Positions 1 to 10,363 of a stretch of DNA of 64,000 bases are shown here, piece after piece. Position 1 is the first letter of the stretch. The number at the start of each line of letters is the position of its first letter. The stretch lies in the NCBI RefSeq assembly GCF_000330505.1, contig NW_004191902.1, positions 126,545 through 190,544 on the forward strand, read 5' to 3'. The position numbers were made by a program, and so were the translations under genes. Below the pieces are notes generated by a model. It did no database searches, was not told the DNA's origin, and saw nothing but the letters and a program-made list of their open reading frames with translations. The stretch is from Entamoeba invadens IP1 (Eukaryota; Evosea; Mastigamoebida; Endamoebidae).

Positions 1-57
1 AAGTGAAGTCTTGAGTGATTGTAACTGTGCTACAACTGTGTCTATTTCACCTTCCAT
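1..57 (-). CDS. 5' end of an unidentified gene, cut by the window edge
   Basis: Reading the minus strand from an ATG at 57-55 gives 19 uninterrupted codons, beginning MEGEIDTVVAQLQSL and running off the window. The bias is coding-like (acidic, amphipathic helix pattern), and the AT-rich spacer starts immediately upstream, which fits a true start codon. The spacer is shared with the divergent polymerase delta gene. Too little is visible to name a family. Confidence 0.5.
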   Translation of the reverse strand, partial: MEGEIDTVVAQLQSLKTSL

Positions 58-914
58 GTTGATGATATATAAGTTTATTAATGGATTTAAATATAGCCCA
101 ATGGATTAATATGTCATGTAATAGATCAAACCTTTCTTATTGTTTTATTGAAATAATAATGTATTAAATAATGTAATTTTTTAAATTAAAAATATGATAC
201 AATTATTTTGTTAATTTACACTTAGATTTTGGTGTGTTGTTTGTGTGATGTTTAATTTTTAATTCAGTTTTGTTGTTTCTAATTTGCTTTGTTGTTTTTA
301 AAATGATGAGGTTTTTATTGAAAATAATGTTTTGTAAATTCAATGTATAGAACTAAACTAAATTAAATTAAATGATGAAAAAAAATATTAAAATTAATTA
401 TTAATATATTATATTTTATTTTTTATAATTGTTTGGTAGATTTAATAATACTATTAACTAACATATATAATATATATAAATTATTAATGTTCAAAATTTT
501 AGAATTGCAAAATTAACTAAATTGCAACTTAATTTGTTTTTATTTTTTTTCTATTTTCATCTCATTTTTGAAATTGACATTCGTTAGTTTAAAATAGTAT
601 TACAAAATTATGACCAATGATTGGAACTTAAAATAATTTACAGTTTTTCTTTTTTCCTGGTTATTTCCACTAAACAATACTCAATGTCAAAACCTCAATT
701 TATATTCTCATTTTCACTATTTCTTTCATTTCCAAATATTAATAAGTTTATAATGGAAAATAAAATAAAAAAATCACAAAAAATAAACTTTATTTTTCAA
801 CACAAAATATATTATAAATACAAATCAATTAAAAAAACCTACAAAAAAAAGTTCTCATACCCACCAATTCAAAACCCAAAACGAAAAAGAAAAACTTCTC
901 AAAATCTCACAGTG
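58..914. other. AT-rich divergent spacer
   Basis: This spacer lies between the minus-strand gene start at 57 and polymerase delta. It contains poly-T and TA-rich runs and no convincing reading frame. The frame of the polymerase gene stays open upstream to 621 but there has only Lys/Asn/Phe-rich low-complexity codons, so I treat that extension as leader. Confidence 0.6.
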
Positions 915-3900
915 ATGAAACGGCAAGCAGTCAACAATCAAAAGAATTATGTGAGTTTTCCCCGAGACAAGCGTTTAGATTCCATTAAAAAATTTCCAAG
1001 TAAAATATACAATTCCCAAACCGATTCCATTGAGTTTTTACAATTTGATATCGAATACGTCACTCGCTTAGTTGAGAAATCCGAGCGAGTACGTCCCGAC
1101 CCACAGAGTGATGGATTTGAAGAGCCTGTGTTATACATGTATGGGTGCACCTCTTCTGGTGATTCTGTATTAGCCCGAGTCACTGGGTTCAAGCCGTATT
1201 TTTACATATCCGTCGACCATTTATACACTGAGTCCGAATTGAATGACCTCAAAGTCTCAATGAATAAAGCGCTCCACGTGGACGTCCAAGGAAATACCGA
1301 TGATGATCAATATGTCTTATCAGTCGAAGGTGTTACCCAATATCACTCCATCATGAATTACACAGCGTACAAGGACGATTTCTTCGTTAAAATAACACTC
1401 CGTATTCCTAAGTACGTTCCCATGCTTCGACATCTCCTCAACGACACCACTCGCGTTTCAAATCGCCAATTCCAGACCTTCGAGGCGGACATTCTCTTTG
1501 TCCTGAGGTACATGATAGATGCTGGGATAGTCGGGTGTAGTTGGGTTAAAGCTCCTCCAAAAAGGTACGTTATAATTCCGGACTCCAATCGAATTTCGAG
1601 ATGTCAATTAGAGATCTCCTTAGATTATCGAGATCTGGTCAATCTAGGCTTTACTGGGGAGTACACTCGTATGGCGCCGTTACGCATCTGTTCCTTTGAT
1701 ATCGAGTGTGTGTCTGCGAAGGGGACTTTTCCAGTGCCTGAGAAAGATTCCGTGATTCAAATTGCCAATTACGTTGTTGAGCTTGGGAGTGAGAAAGTCA
1801 TTAATAAGAACGTCTTTGTACTAAAGGGGTGTACACCCATACCAGGCGCGACGATCTTTGGATTTGATACTGAGGAGGAATTATTGAAAGGGTGGTCTGA
1901 CTTTGTGAATGATATTGACGTCGACATCTTCACTGGGTATAATATCATGAACTTTGATTTTAACTATTTAATTACACGGGCGAACACGTTGAAGGTCAAG
2001 GACTTTGGCCGATTCTCTCGACTTCGCAAATCGAATGTGACGATGAAACAAGGGACCTTCCAATCGAAGGCTGTAGGGACACGAGAGTCCTTTGAATTGA
2101 TTGGATTAGAAGGGAGAATACCTTTTGATATGTTCCAAGTGATTCAACGGGACTATAAATTGAGGAGCTACACACTCAATTTTGTCTCGTCGAATTTCTT
2201 AGGCGATCAGAAGGAAGATGTGCACTATAGTGATATAGCAGATCTCCATAATGGAAGTCCAGATGACAGAAATCGAATTGCAGTGTATTGCTTGAAAGAT
2301 ACATATCTGCCGATTCGACTGATTAAGAAGTTGATGAGTCTTGTCAATGGAGTAGAAATGTGTAGAGTCACTGGAATACCTTTGAGTTACTTACTTCCTC
2401 GTGGACAACAAGTGAAAGTGATAACTCAGTTGTATCGCCACGCAAATGATAAACACTTTTTAATACCCTTTTACCAACGCCCCAGTGGGGAGGGGGACAA
2501 ATACGTTGGTGCGACTGTTATTAACCCAATTAAAGGGTTCTATAGAGACCCGATCTCCGTGCTGGACTTCTCCAGTCTGTACCCGTCCATTATGATCTCA
2601 CACAATTTGTGCTACTCGACACTAATCGAAGGCGTGAAGACTCGCGTTGATGTGAAGAATATAGAAGATCTGAAGACCTCGGGGGAGCAGAGTGATAAGA
2701 ACGCATATGACCAAATCGTCAAGAAATGCCTTGAAAAGCATTTAAGTCTGGACGACGTCGAATTGTCACCAAATGGAGACTTGTTTGTGAGAAGCAACAA
2801 ACAGAAGGGCATTCTCCCGGAGATTCTAGAGAATCTGCTGGCTGCGCGAAAGCAGGCGAAGAAGGATATGGCGGCGGAGAAGGACGAGTTCAAGATTAAA
2901 GTGCTGAATGGGCGGCAACTGGCGTTAAAGATATCGGCAAATTCGGTGTATGGGTTTACTGGGGCGCAAGTCGGTAAACTTCCATGTATGCAGATAGCTT
3001 CATCCGTGACGTCGTATGGACGTACGATGATCGAGTTAACAAAAAACACCGTTGAGACGCATTATTCGATCAAGAATGGGTTTGCGTATGATGCGAAAGT
3101 GGTGTATGGAGACACGGACTCGGTGATGGTGAAGTTTGGGACGTCAGACTTGAAAGAGGCGATTCGTGTTGGGAAGGAGGCTGCGGAGTATGTCACGTCG
3201 AAGTTTCCGAAGCCGATCAATTTAGAGTTTGAGAAGGTCTTTTGGCCGTATTTGTTAATCTCGAAGAAGAGGTATGCTGGAGTCTTCTGGTGTAATGCGG
3301 AGAAATATGATCATTTAGATACGAAAGGGATAGAGACGGTACGCCGCGATAACTGTATGTTAGTGAAGTATGTCATTGAGAGGTGTTTAGACTTAATTCT
3401 GCTTGATAAGGAGAAGGACAATATCACTCGAGCAGTACAATTTGTGAAGGATACGATCCGGGAGTTATTACAAAACAAATTGGACTTGTCGATGTTGATC
3501 ATTTCAAAGACGTTATCAAAAGAGTCGTATGCTGCGAAGCAAGCGCATGTGGAATTAGCGAATCGGATGAGGGAAAGAGATAAGAGTGTCTTAATTAATT
3601 TAGGAGATCGAATTCCATATGTCATAGTGAAGTCCACAAAAGAGGCGCGAGCATATGAGAAGGCGGAAGATCCAATGTACGTGTTACAGAAGGACATTCC
3701 GATTGATTTTGAATATTATATTGAAAATCAAATGAGGAAACCATTAACAAGGATCTTCAGACCAATTCTTGGAGATAAAGTCAACGAATTGTTTGAAGGA
3801 GAACACACCAGATTTGTCGTACAAACAACTCCCGTCGAAGCGTCACCACTCGGGAAATTCATTGTGAAACAAAAGAGATGCGTCGAGTGCAGAGCAGTTG

Positions 3901-4236
3901 TCAAAGGAAGTGGCGTCTTGTGCGAAAATTGTAAACAGAAGACGGGAGAGATATTAGTAAAGAAGATGAAGGACGTCAGAGAAAGCGAATTGGAGTATAA
4001 CGCTATTATGACCCAATGCCAGGACTGTATGATCTCCCACCACAGAGATATCATTTGCGGGAAGTTTGTTGCTGAACTATTTATATAAGTATGAAAACTA
4101 TTAGTTAATAGGTACTGAATTGGATGACAAGTAAATACTCATCTTTAGCCGTGACTGCCCGATTTTCTATATGAGAACAAAAGTGGAAAAGGCTATTAAA
4201 CAGAAGAGAGCGATGATTGAAGACTTTGACTGGTAA
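915..4236 (+). CDS. POLD1: DNA polymerase delta catalytic subunit (B family)
   Basis: Replicative polymerase with proofreading 3'-5' exonuclease, acting in the nucleus with PCNA. Coding is 915-4063 joined to 4149-4236, 1078 residues, close to the usual 1100. Visible motifs are Exo I (D262/E264 in FDIEC), Exo II (NFD, 346-348), Exo III (Y458-D462), polymerase motif A (DFSSLYPSIM from D551), motif B (KISANSVYGF near 672) and motif C (YGDTDS with Asp 733 and 735). KKRYAG follows. The C-terminus has the CysA zinc module (CVEC...CENC) and CysB. The unspliced frame ends early with only three CysB cysteines; removing the 85-nt GTTTGTT...TAG intron adds RDCPIFYMR and the fourth. I chose the ATG at 915 because codons before it are low complexity and length then fits the family. 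Confidence 0.97.
4064..4148 (+). other. intron of POLD1
   Basis: The 85-nt intron starts GTTTGTT and ends TTTAG. Splicing joins codon fragments AA and C into Asn and restores the conserved C-terminal CysB sequence of the polymerase. The unspliced frame would stop within the intron at 4088. Confidence 0.9.
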
Positions 4237-4418
4237 TTTACGTTGTAGTCAATGAATTGGTTTGAACCTTGGTAATAGTAAATTTATAATATTTTAATAG
4301 TATATTTTAATAGTATATTAAATAGTATATTGATTTAATTTTAATGGTATTTTTAATGGTATTTTTTATAGTATTTTTATAGTAAATTAAATAATAAAAG
4401 AACTTAAACTTAAAAAAA

Positions 4419-5651
4419 TCAAATAACTCTATTTTTGCCAGTGTACTTTGTGAATGAGTATATTAGAAGGGTTGCGAGGAGGGAGAACTGTAGAATGAAT
4501 ATGAAGTAATCCATTTCAGTGAGGTTCATAGTCTTGATAGGAAGTGAAGACGAATAAAAGGTAGTAGCGAGGTCTTGAATTCTTTGGAGTAAGTCGCCTA
4601 TAGTAGTAAAGAAGTCCGAAAAAGTTTCGGCTTGAGAGTCTTGTAAATTATGAATTAGTTCGAGAGACTTTGCAGCGCTATTTATATCCGTTGGACTCTT
4701 TGAAGTCTTTTCCATAGCTTTAAGTATTTTGAGTAAGACGGTATTCTTCTCCTTTTCAAGCTTCAGATTTAAAAGTACTTCATCCTTGATACTCCCAAGA
4801 GTTTCATAGAGCGCGGTGATGTAACATTTTTCATTGTGAGTGTCTTTGCAACGCTCTTCTAATTCGGGTTGAGTGAAGGCTTTGTTGATCTTCTCCAAAT
4901 TTAAAGTGTCGAGTTTTGGCTCCTCGACCGTCACTCGCTTCTTTTTCGGAGATCGGATGGAAGTGTCTGTGAACTTCAAATCGAGTAATTGGTGACTGTC
5001 AGAGTCATTTCCAGAACTTGCGGAGATCCCAAAGTACTGCCCAATGTTAATTTTATAGACTGCATTTTTAAAGCAATTAATAACATCTTTGCCGTCTTGT
5101 TGGAGGTCTAAAGAGACTTCAAAAGTACTTGCTTTGTACTCGAATGTTGCGGTAAAAGGAGTCTCACGATAGTCGCCAAAATAACAACTTTTGGAGGAAA
5201 TGTCGATCCCATCGTTCTCCCCTTTATAGTGCTTGTTGTTATAATTCATTATCATTTGAGCAGTTGGGACGTCTAATTTGCCGTTTTTAAAGGTGTCAAA
5301 GATGATCGAAAGGCCTTGCCACTTCTCTTCAGCACCAAATGCATTGCCAAGTTTGAGTGGCGTCTGCGTAAACCAAAAGGCAATGCCATTCGAATGATTC
5401 GTATTTTTTATTGATGAAGTCATTAATAGTTTCATTTCTATTTTAAAACTTTTCATCGAAATCCGTTTCTTCGATACTATAAGCCCTCGTGTGTTGGCTT
5501 TGTCTGGAGTAATCTCTATCACACTCTCATTCATTACTACATCACCATAACTTTTCCAATACTTCGAATATGTATCGAACGGCGCTTCTAATGTAAACTC
5601 TTGAATATATGATGATGATACAATGCTCGTGAAGAACACTAATAAGAACAT
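4419..5651 (-). CDS. L-type lectin-like cargo receptor (ERGIC-53/VIP36 type)
   Basis: Predicted type I membrane protein of the early secretory pathway that binds high-mannose glycoproteins. Residues 1-14 form a hydrophobic signal peptide. The lectin domain (about 17-235) shows the family signatures GIAFWFTQTP, AFGAEEKWQGL, IIFDTF and a later Asn-rich NYNNKHY segment, with the expected pair of cysteines. A coiled-coil-prone stretch follows (about 245-350), then one transmembrane helix near 384-402 and a short basic tail ending KNRVI. I see no clear KKxx retrieval signal. Length (410) is as expected for the family. The ATG used is the first in frame, next to the signal peptide. Family firm; exact cargo unknown. 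Confidence 0.85.
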   Translation of the reverse strand: MFLLVFFTSIVSSSYIQEFTLEAPFDTYSKYWKSYGDVVMNESVIEITPDKANTRGLIVSKKRISMKSFKIEMKLLMTSSIKNTNHSNGIAFWFTQTPLKLGNAFGAEEKWQGLSIIFDTFKNGKLDVPTAQMIMNYNNKHYKGENDGIDISSKSCYFGDYRETPFTATFEYKASTFEVSLDLQQDGKDVINCFKNAVYKINIGQYFGISASSGNDSDSHQLLDLKFTDTSIRSPKKKRVTVEEPKLDTLNLEKINKAFTQPELEERCKDTHNEKCYITALYETLGSIKDEVLLNLKLEKEKNTVLLKILKAMEKTSKSPTDINSAAKSLELIHNLQDSQAETFSDFFTTIGDLLQRIQDLATTFYSSSLPIKTMNLTEMDYFIFILQFSLLATLLIYSFTKYTGKNRVI

Positions 5652-6000
5652 CTTTCTTATTAAAAATATTTTGGAGTTCTTAGCTCTTTTTGCAATTTGA
5701 ATCGTTTAGAAGTCTTCGTTGTATAACATTTTAAATAACATTTTGTTTAACATTTTAATAACATTTTATTTATAACGGATATTTCATTTTCTTAATTTTT
5801 TAATTAAAAACTAGTTTGTTTCTATATAAGTTATTATTAGTTATATTAAAATAGCTTATTAAACTATTTTAAAATTTTTCAATTGTTATAAATAAAATGA
5901 AATTATTGGGTTATATTAATTATAAAAATAGTATTTAATACTAGTCAAGACAATTTCTATACAAATATTAAACATGAACTATACTTTGAGATTAATAGTA
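5652..6000. other. AT-rich spacer
   Basis: Upstream region of the lectin gene, up to the left end of the transposon. It is TA-rich without a coding frame. A copy of the Entamoeba GAAC-type motif (ATGAACT) occurs near 5974, but no adjacent start codon makes it meaningful. Confidence 0.5.
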
Positions 6001-6061
6001 TAGGGGTCATATAAATTGATTGTTTTCCATCAATTGGTTGAAGATTTTGGTAGAACTTCGA
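6001..6061 (+). repeat. left terminal inverted repeat of the 4.1-kb transposon
   Basis: Matches the reverse complement of 10068-10128 at 60 of 61 positions; the difference is A versus G at position 19 of the repeat. The outer flank is TA. Confidence 0.9.
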
Positions 6062-6316
6062 GAACATAAAAATGTAATTTTTATTGAATAATTACGATAT
6101 ATTGCTTTCCATTAAAAAAGGAAAAACCTAATCTGCACTTTTGAGAAACGGTACAAAATATTAAAAAGTTCTAATTATATAAACAATTTGAACTTTTTAT
6201 AATAATAGATAAATATAAATAATCTATATTTAAATACAATAAAAATAGAATAACAATAAAACATTAAGAAAAACAATCATTTAATCGACTTCCTTAATCA
6301 GTCATACTGTTATAAT

Positions 6317-6433
6317 AATCGACAGTGGAAAAAAGAATCCTCTCAATCTACGATTCGTGGAAGGCAAAAGACCGTCTTGAAACAATAGTCAGTGCCTTCA
6401 AGCAATCAGGAATAGCTTTACAGTCTGCTATTT
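6317..6433 (+). repeat. inverted duplicate of a transposase segment
   Basis: These 117 bases equal the reverse complement of 7527-7643 without a mismatch by eye. They encode the same peptide as the helical C-terminal part of the transposase (KRILSIYDSWKAKDRL and onwards), here on the plus strand and without a start or full domain. The duplication arose after most divergence of the element, by inverted insertion or gene conversion. Confidence 0.85.
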
Positions 6434-6710
6434 TCGACAAACTTATTGTCCGTATCGTCATGGCGGACTTATTGTCCGTATCATTTACAGACATTGATTG
6501 TTTTTTGTTTATTTAGTTTCATTCACAGTTCAACTATTACTTTTTTATTATTATTAAATTGTTTCATTTTCATTATTTTTTACATGATTTATTGTAAAAA
6601 TATAATTTTTTCGTATCATCATTTAAAATACATGGAAATATGTGATTTAAAAATATTTCACAATAATTAAAAAAATAATCAATAAAATTTTAAAATCGAA
6701 TGACTATAAT

Positions 6711-6823
6711 ACAATATACAATATACAATATATAATATATAATATATAATATATAATATATAATATATAATATATAATATATAATATATAATATATAATA
6801 TATAATATATAATATATAATATT
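6711..6823. repeat. heptamer satellite (ACAATAT then ATAATAT)n
   Basis: About 16 tandem copies of a 7-base unit; the first three read ACAATAT, the rest ATAATAT. It lies inside the transposon between the inverted duplicate and the transposase. Confidence 0.9.
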
Positions 6824-7416
6824 GTATTTTTAAACACGTGTAAATAAACGTTTATTTTTACAATTCAAAATTAACACTGATTTGTATTTTTCAAGTTAAA
6901 AAACATTTACAATTTGGTGTTTTTGCAATATTTCAAAAAGCATTATTTTACATGTTTCGAATTTATGTGTCTGGTATTTTACAATCTACGTTTCAAAAAA
7001 TAAAGAAATACGAATCTTGATTTAAAAATAATATTTTAAGAGCAAAATCAATACATTTTTATTTTTAAATAAAAACACGATTTAAAGTTCTTTTTAGGAT
7101 TTTTTCATTTGTGAAAGTTTCGTTTTAAACTTAAATAACAATTGAATATAAACTATACATTGGGTTTTTGATGTTTGTAAACAAAAATAATTTTACAATG
7201 ATGATTGAAATATATATTTCGAGAAAAATTAAATGATAAAATGTTAATATATTATTAATTGTTATATTAAAAATTAGTTATTTTGTTTAGAAACACGAAT
7301 TATTGATAAAAAGAAACAAGTTCTTTAATTATTTCTTTTGCTTTTCCAACCTCGCTTTTCTTTCTTTTTCAGTTTTTAACATCAATTTTTTGGTATTATT
7401 GGAGCCGGAATTTCTT
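6824..7416. other. non-coding interior of the transposon
   Basis: AT-rich sequence 3' of the transposase. No frame or obvious structure beyond short A/T runs. Confidence 0.5.
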
Positions 7417-8847
7417 TCATTTCATCTCCATATAAAAAAGTCTCATACATCTTGAGTAAGCAACGTCGACTTTGCAGACTTTATATGTTCTCGATGAGTC
7501 GGACGTGTCTTCAACTTTGCGGTTACAAATAGCAGACTGTAAAGCTATTCCTGATTGCTTGAAGGCACTGACTATTGTTTCAAGACGGTCTTTTGCCTTC
7601 CACGAATCGTAGATTGAGAGGATTCTTTTTTCCACTGTCGATTCTGCAAACTCAATCTTCACTTTCAAAAGATCATCGAACAACTCGTTTGTTGGTTTTC
7701 CACTTTCTTTCATGTAGTTTTCAAATTCCATTTTGAGGAGTTCATTTTTAGACAAATGAGACTTGACAGCAGAAAAAACACACAAATCCAGTGGTTGGCA
7801 TAGATGCGACGTGTGTGGTTTGAGGTACAACACATCGATGCCGTTCTTCTTCAGTATTTCAATTGCAGCGTCATGGGCTTTAAAACCGTCCATAATGAGG
7901 ACAGCTCGCGCTTTGGTGTGGAGAGCCTTCTGAGACGCCTTGACATCAACAACAAGAACACGCTCGACCCATTCTCGAAACAATAAGGAATTCATAAATC
8001 CCTTCGGCTGGGTCTTTATTATGGCATGAGTTGACAAAATGGCCAGTACATCTTGGTCCAGAGTCACTCGGCTGGTGATTATGAGGGGGTCAAGTGCGTG
8101 CCCATCTGCTCGAATACAACCCAAAAGGGTTATCCTGTCTCCACGACCAGCAACTGGAGTGTAAACTGTCTCGCCGAAAGCATGAGAAAAAATACCGACT
8201 TTGAAAGAGCATCAACAAAAAGATCGAACCCGACCTCGTCTAAGTTATAAACTAACGCCGCCGGCTTCCCGTCCACTGCTTTTTTCAGCTCACCGATGTA
8301 TTCTATGATAAGTTCTTTTGACACAATTGCTCTGGGTGTCTCCAGTAACTCTCCTTTTTTAACACCAAGCTCTGGAATTTTCTTGACAATTTCATACATC
8401 TGCTTTGTTGTTAGCGATTTCTCACCCTCTTTAATAAGCTTCAGGTTGACAAAATCTCTAACATCTCGAGGTTCCACTGGCTGTTTCGCCTTTTGAAAAG
8501 TTTCTATAAACTTTTGGACTTCTTCTTTCTGTTCCTTTTTCAAAAGACTTGGGCGTCCAACGAGTCCTCCTCCTTTCTTGTTCTCGACCTTTCGAATCTG
8601 TTTTTCCACGCTCCTGACACCTCCAAAGAACTCCTTTATATCCGCTTTTTAGCCCCGACGCCAATAAACATCTCCCAGACTTTCAATGACAAGTTTAATT
8701 TGGTCGAAATGACTGTTACAACAATTTACTTCTGCCTCGCATTTTCTGAAGAGTTCTAAATACTCTGGATACAACGTAAGGCGAGAAAGCAGACGGGTGT
8801 GGTCACATGCAATCGCGGGAATGCCCTTTCCTTCTTTTTTTCAACAT
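7417..8847 (-). pseudogene. broken DDE_1 transposase (pogo/jerky-like)
   Basis: A cut-and-paste transposase recognised by the DDE_1 catalytic pattern: first Asp in YNLDEVGFD, second in IMDGFKAHD, third in CQPLDLCVF. The frame 8609-8130 carries a basic, helix-rich region (likely DNA binding) and the first Asp. It loses register in a run of six T about 8190, after which the catalytic core continues in another frame (HAFGETVY, then GCIRADGHALDP) to the stop at 7417. Upstream, 8610-8810 continues in the first frame but contains a TAA just after YWRRG near 8650, and a further register change in an A run lies close to the possible ATG at 8847. At least two lesions are therefore visible and no functional protein is expected from this copy. 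Confidence 0.8.
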
Positions 8848-9456
8848 ACTTATAAGGCTTCTTCTCACTTATTAACTGTGTTATATTTGGTAAGATTGTT
8901 TAAACTTAAACATAGAATATATTTTTATTATATAATTATAATTATTTAATGGTTATTTTATTCAAATATGATTATATTATTTTATTATTATTATTTGTTT
9001 TTAAACAATATGCATGGTCGAAAACTACAAATAAATTATATTAACTAGTATATTTATATATGCTTTATTATTTTTGTTTTGTTTGTTATGAACAACAAAA
9101 ATGAATAGTTTAGATTCATTACATGATACAATGTCCAAATCATGTCAATTATGTGTTTATCTGCCATTTTAAAGTGATCAATACCATTAAAAAACGTTCT
9201 AGACGTTTTTGGCGTGAAATTAATTTATCAATTTGTATTCATATAACATTAATAATATGATTATTCCACATAAAAGTTACATAACTCATTTGGGCAATAT
9301 GTATATCTATTGTTGATTGTCTGAAATTATCAAGAATATAGTTTTTATCCAGTTATTTATTCAAATAATAGTAAAAATTAATTGTTATCAACTATAATCA
9401 AATTATTATTTTTAAAAATAAAAATGGTCAAATTTAACTTTTTAATCATTCGTTTT
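8848..9456. other. non-coding interior of the transposon
   Basis: AT-rich region 5' of the transposase. Nothing coding or structured was recognised. Confidence 0.5.
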
Positions 9457-9861
9457 TTAATGGTTATAACTGCTCAGTATGGCAATGAGTAAAAGAATTG
9501 AACATGCAAATATAATTGCCTGATTAACTGTTATGTTTTCAATATCCAATATTTTGATTTGTCTATTATTATTTATTTTAACAAGAAGTCGTTTTTCGTC
9601 TCTAGCCAAACCCAGTTTGATCATTTATAAATTAACTTTAAAAATCACAAGTTTAAAATTGAGCACCATGTTAATGTGATAAAACGATATTTTACAATTT
9701 TTGTTTTTATTGTCGTGGATCAGAGATACATCATGAACATTCATGTTAGAGTCCAAAATTAAGAGTCGTTTTTTTCCTTTCAAAACTAAAAAATGGATAA
9801 AATTAAAAACTAAACCCGTCAAAACATGACGGGTCATTTCAATAAATTGTTTTTTTCGCAT
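9457..9861 (-). other. possible second gene of the transposon, interrupted by one stop
   Basis: From an ATG at 9861 there are 78 codons, a TAA at 9627-9625, then immediately an ATG in the same frame and 55 more codons to a stop at 9457. In DNA this AT-rich a frame of 134 codons with a single stop is unusual. The second part ends with a hydrophobic helix (AIIFACSILLLIAIL), suggesting a membrane anchor. The two halves share a KKRLL-like motif. No family recognised. It could be a decayed accessory gene or chance. Confidence 0.3.
9814..9834. repeat. 8-bp perfect hairpin inside the transposon
   Basis: ACCCGTCA and TGACGGGT flank a five-base loop. The site falls inside the interrupted open frame, so it may be coincidental. 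Confidence 0.5.
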
Positions 9862-10067
9862 TTTATATTTTTACAACAATAAACTTCAAAATAAATTGTT
9901 GGATTTTTTTCTTGTTTTATTAATCAAAATTCGAATCATAAATTATCATTTTGTCTTTTTAGTTATTTCTCTGTTCCAAAAAGTGAGCAAAATATACTTA
10001 ATATCAGGGTTTCAAATTTTAACAAATAACACAATTTTTATTAAAAATGTTTTACACTTTGTTCGAA

Positions 10068-10128
10068 TCGAAGTTCTACCAAAATCTTCAACCAATTGAT
10101 GGAAAACAACCAATTTATATGACCCCTA
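10068..10128 (-). repeat. right terminal inverted repeat of the 4.1-kb transposon
   Basis: Partner of 6001-6061 (60 of 61 identical). It ends ATGACCCCTA and is followed by TA. Confidence 0.9.
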
Positions 10129-10130
10129 TA

Positions 10131-10328
10131 CAAGGAGGATAAAAAACCACCTCCGTCTTTTTAACCGCTTTCTATCGATTTAATAGTTATGACTAATAAC
10201 ATTATAATAAAAAGTATAATACAAATTACCACCTCGAACAGTAAAAATTTTCAGTACTATACATTTTATTATATTAATATTATTTAAATATTAATATAAT
10301 ATTTAAGAAGCGGTTTTTTATCCCCCTG
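10131..10328. mobile_element. 198-bp MITE abutting the transposon
   Basis: Left end CAAGGAGGATAAAAAACC and right end (reverse complement) CAGGGGGATAAAAAACCGC are imperfect inverted repeats. TA lies on each side (10129-10130 and 10329-10330). The left TA is the same dinucleotide that closes the 4.1-kb element, so one element inserted at the target-site TA of the other. No coding capacity. It sits 36 bp upstream of the FHA-kinase start codon and so may have supplied or displaced promoter sequence. Confidence 0.65.
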
Positions 10329-10363
10329 TAAAGGTAGAAGAGACCTTATAATAGAAGAGAACA

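Larger units (their letters stand above)
6001..10128 (-). mobile_element. TA-flanked DNA transposon, Tc1/mariner/pogo superfamily
   Basis: A 4.1-kb unit bounded by 61-bp inverted repeats (6001-6061 and 10068-10128, one mismatch), beginning TAGGGGTCAT and ending ATGACCCCTA, with TA on both outer sides (5999-6000, 10129-10130). TA target duplications are typical of the Tc1/mariner superfamily. It contains a minus-strand DDE transposase that is broken, an inverted 117-bp copy of part of that gene, a heptamer satellite and a second interrupted open frame. The near-identical ends suggest recent movement, perhaps driven by a related copy elsewhere, while the transposase has decayed. Confidence 0.85.

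Noticed and set aside
621..914. N-terminal extension of polymerase delta by 98 codons
   Set aside because: It starts with TTG, is Lys/Asn/Phe low complexity like the surrounding spacer, and would make the protein longer than the family; the ATG at 915 fits better.
947..4054. Several minus-strand open frames across polymerase delta
   Set aside because: They are antisense shadows of a well-conserved coding region and contain no domain pattern.
6325..6516. Plus-strand frame matching transposase residues
   Set aside because: It is an inverted 117-bp fragment of the transposase gene followed by unrelated sequence; not a gene on its own.
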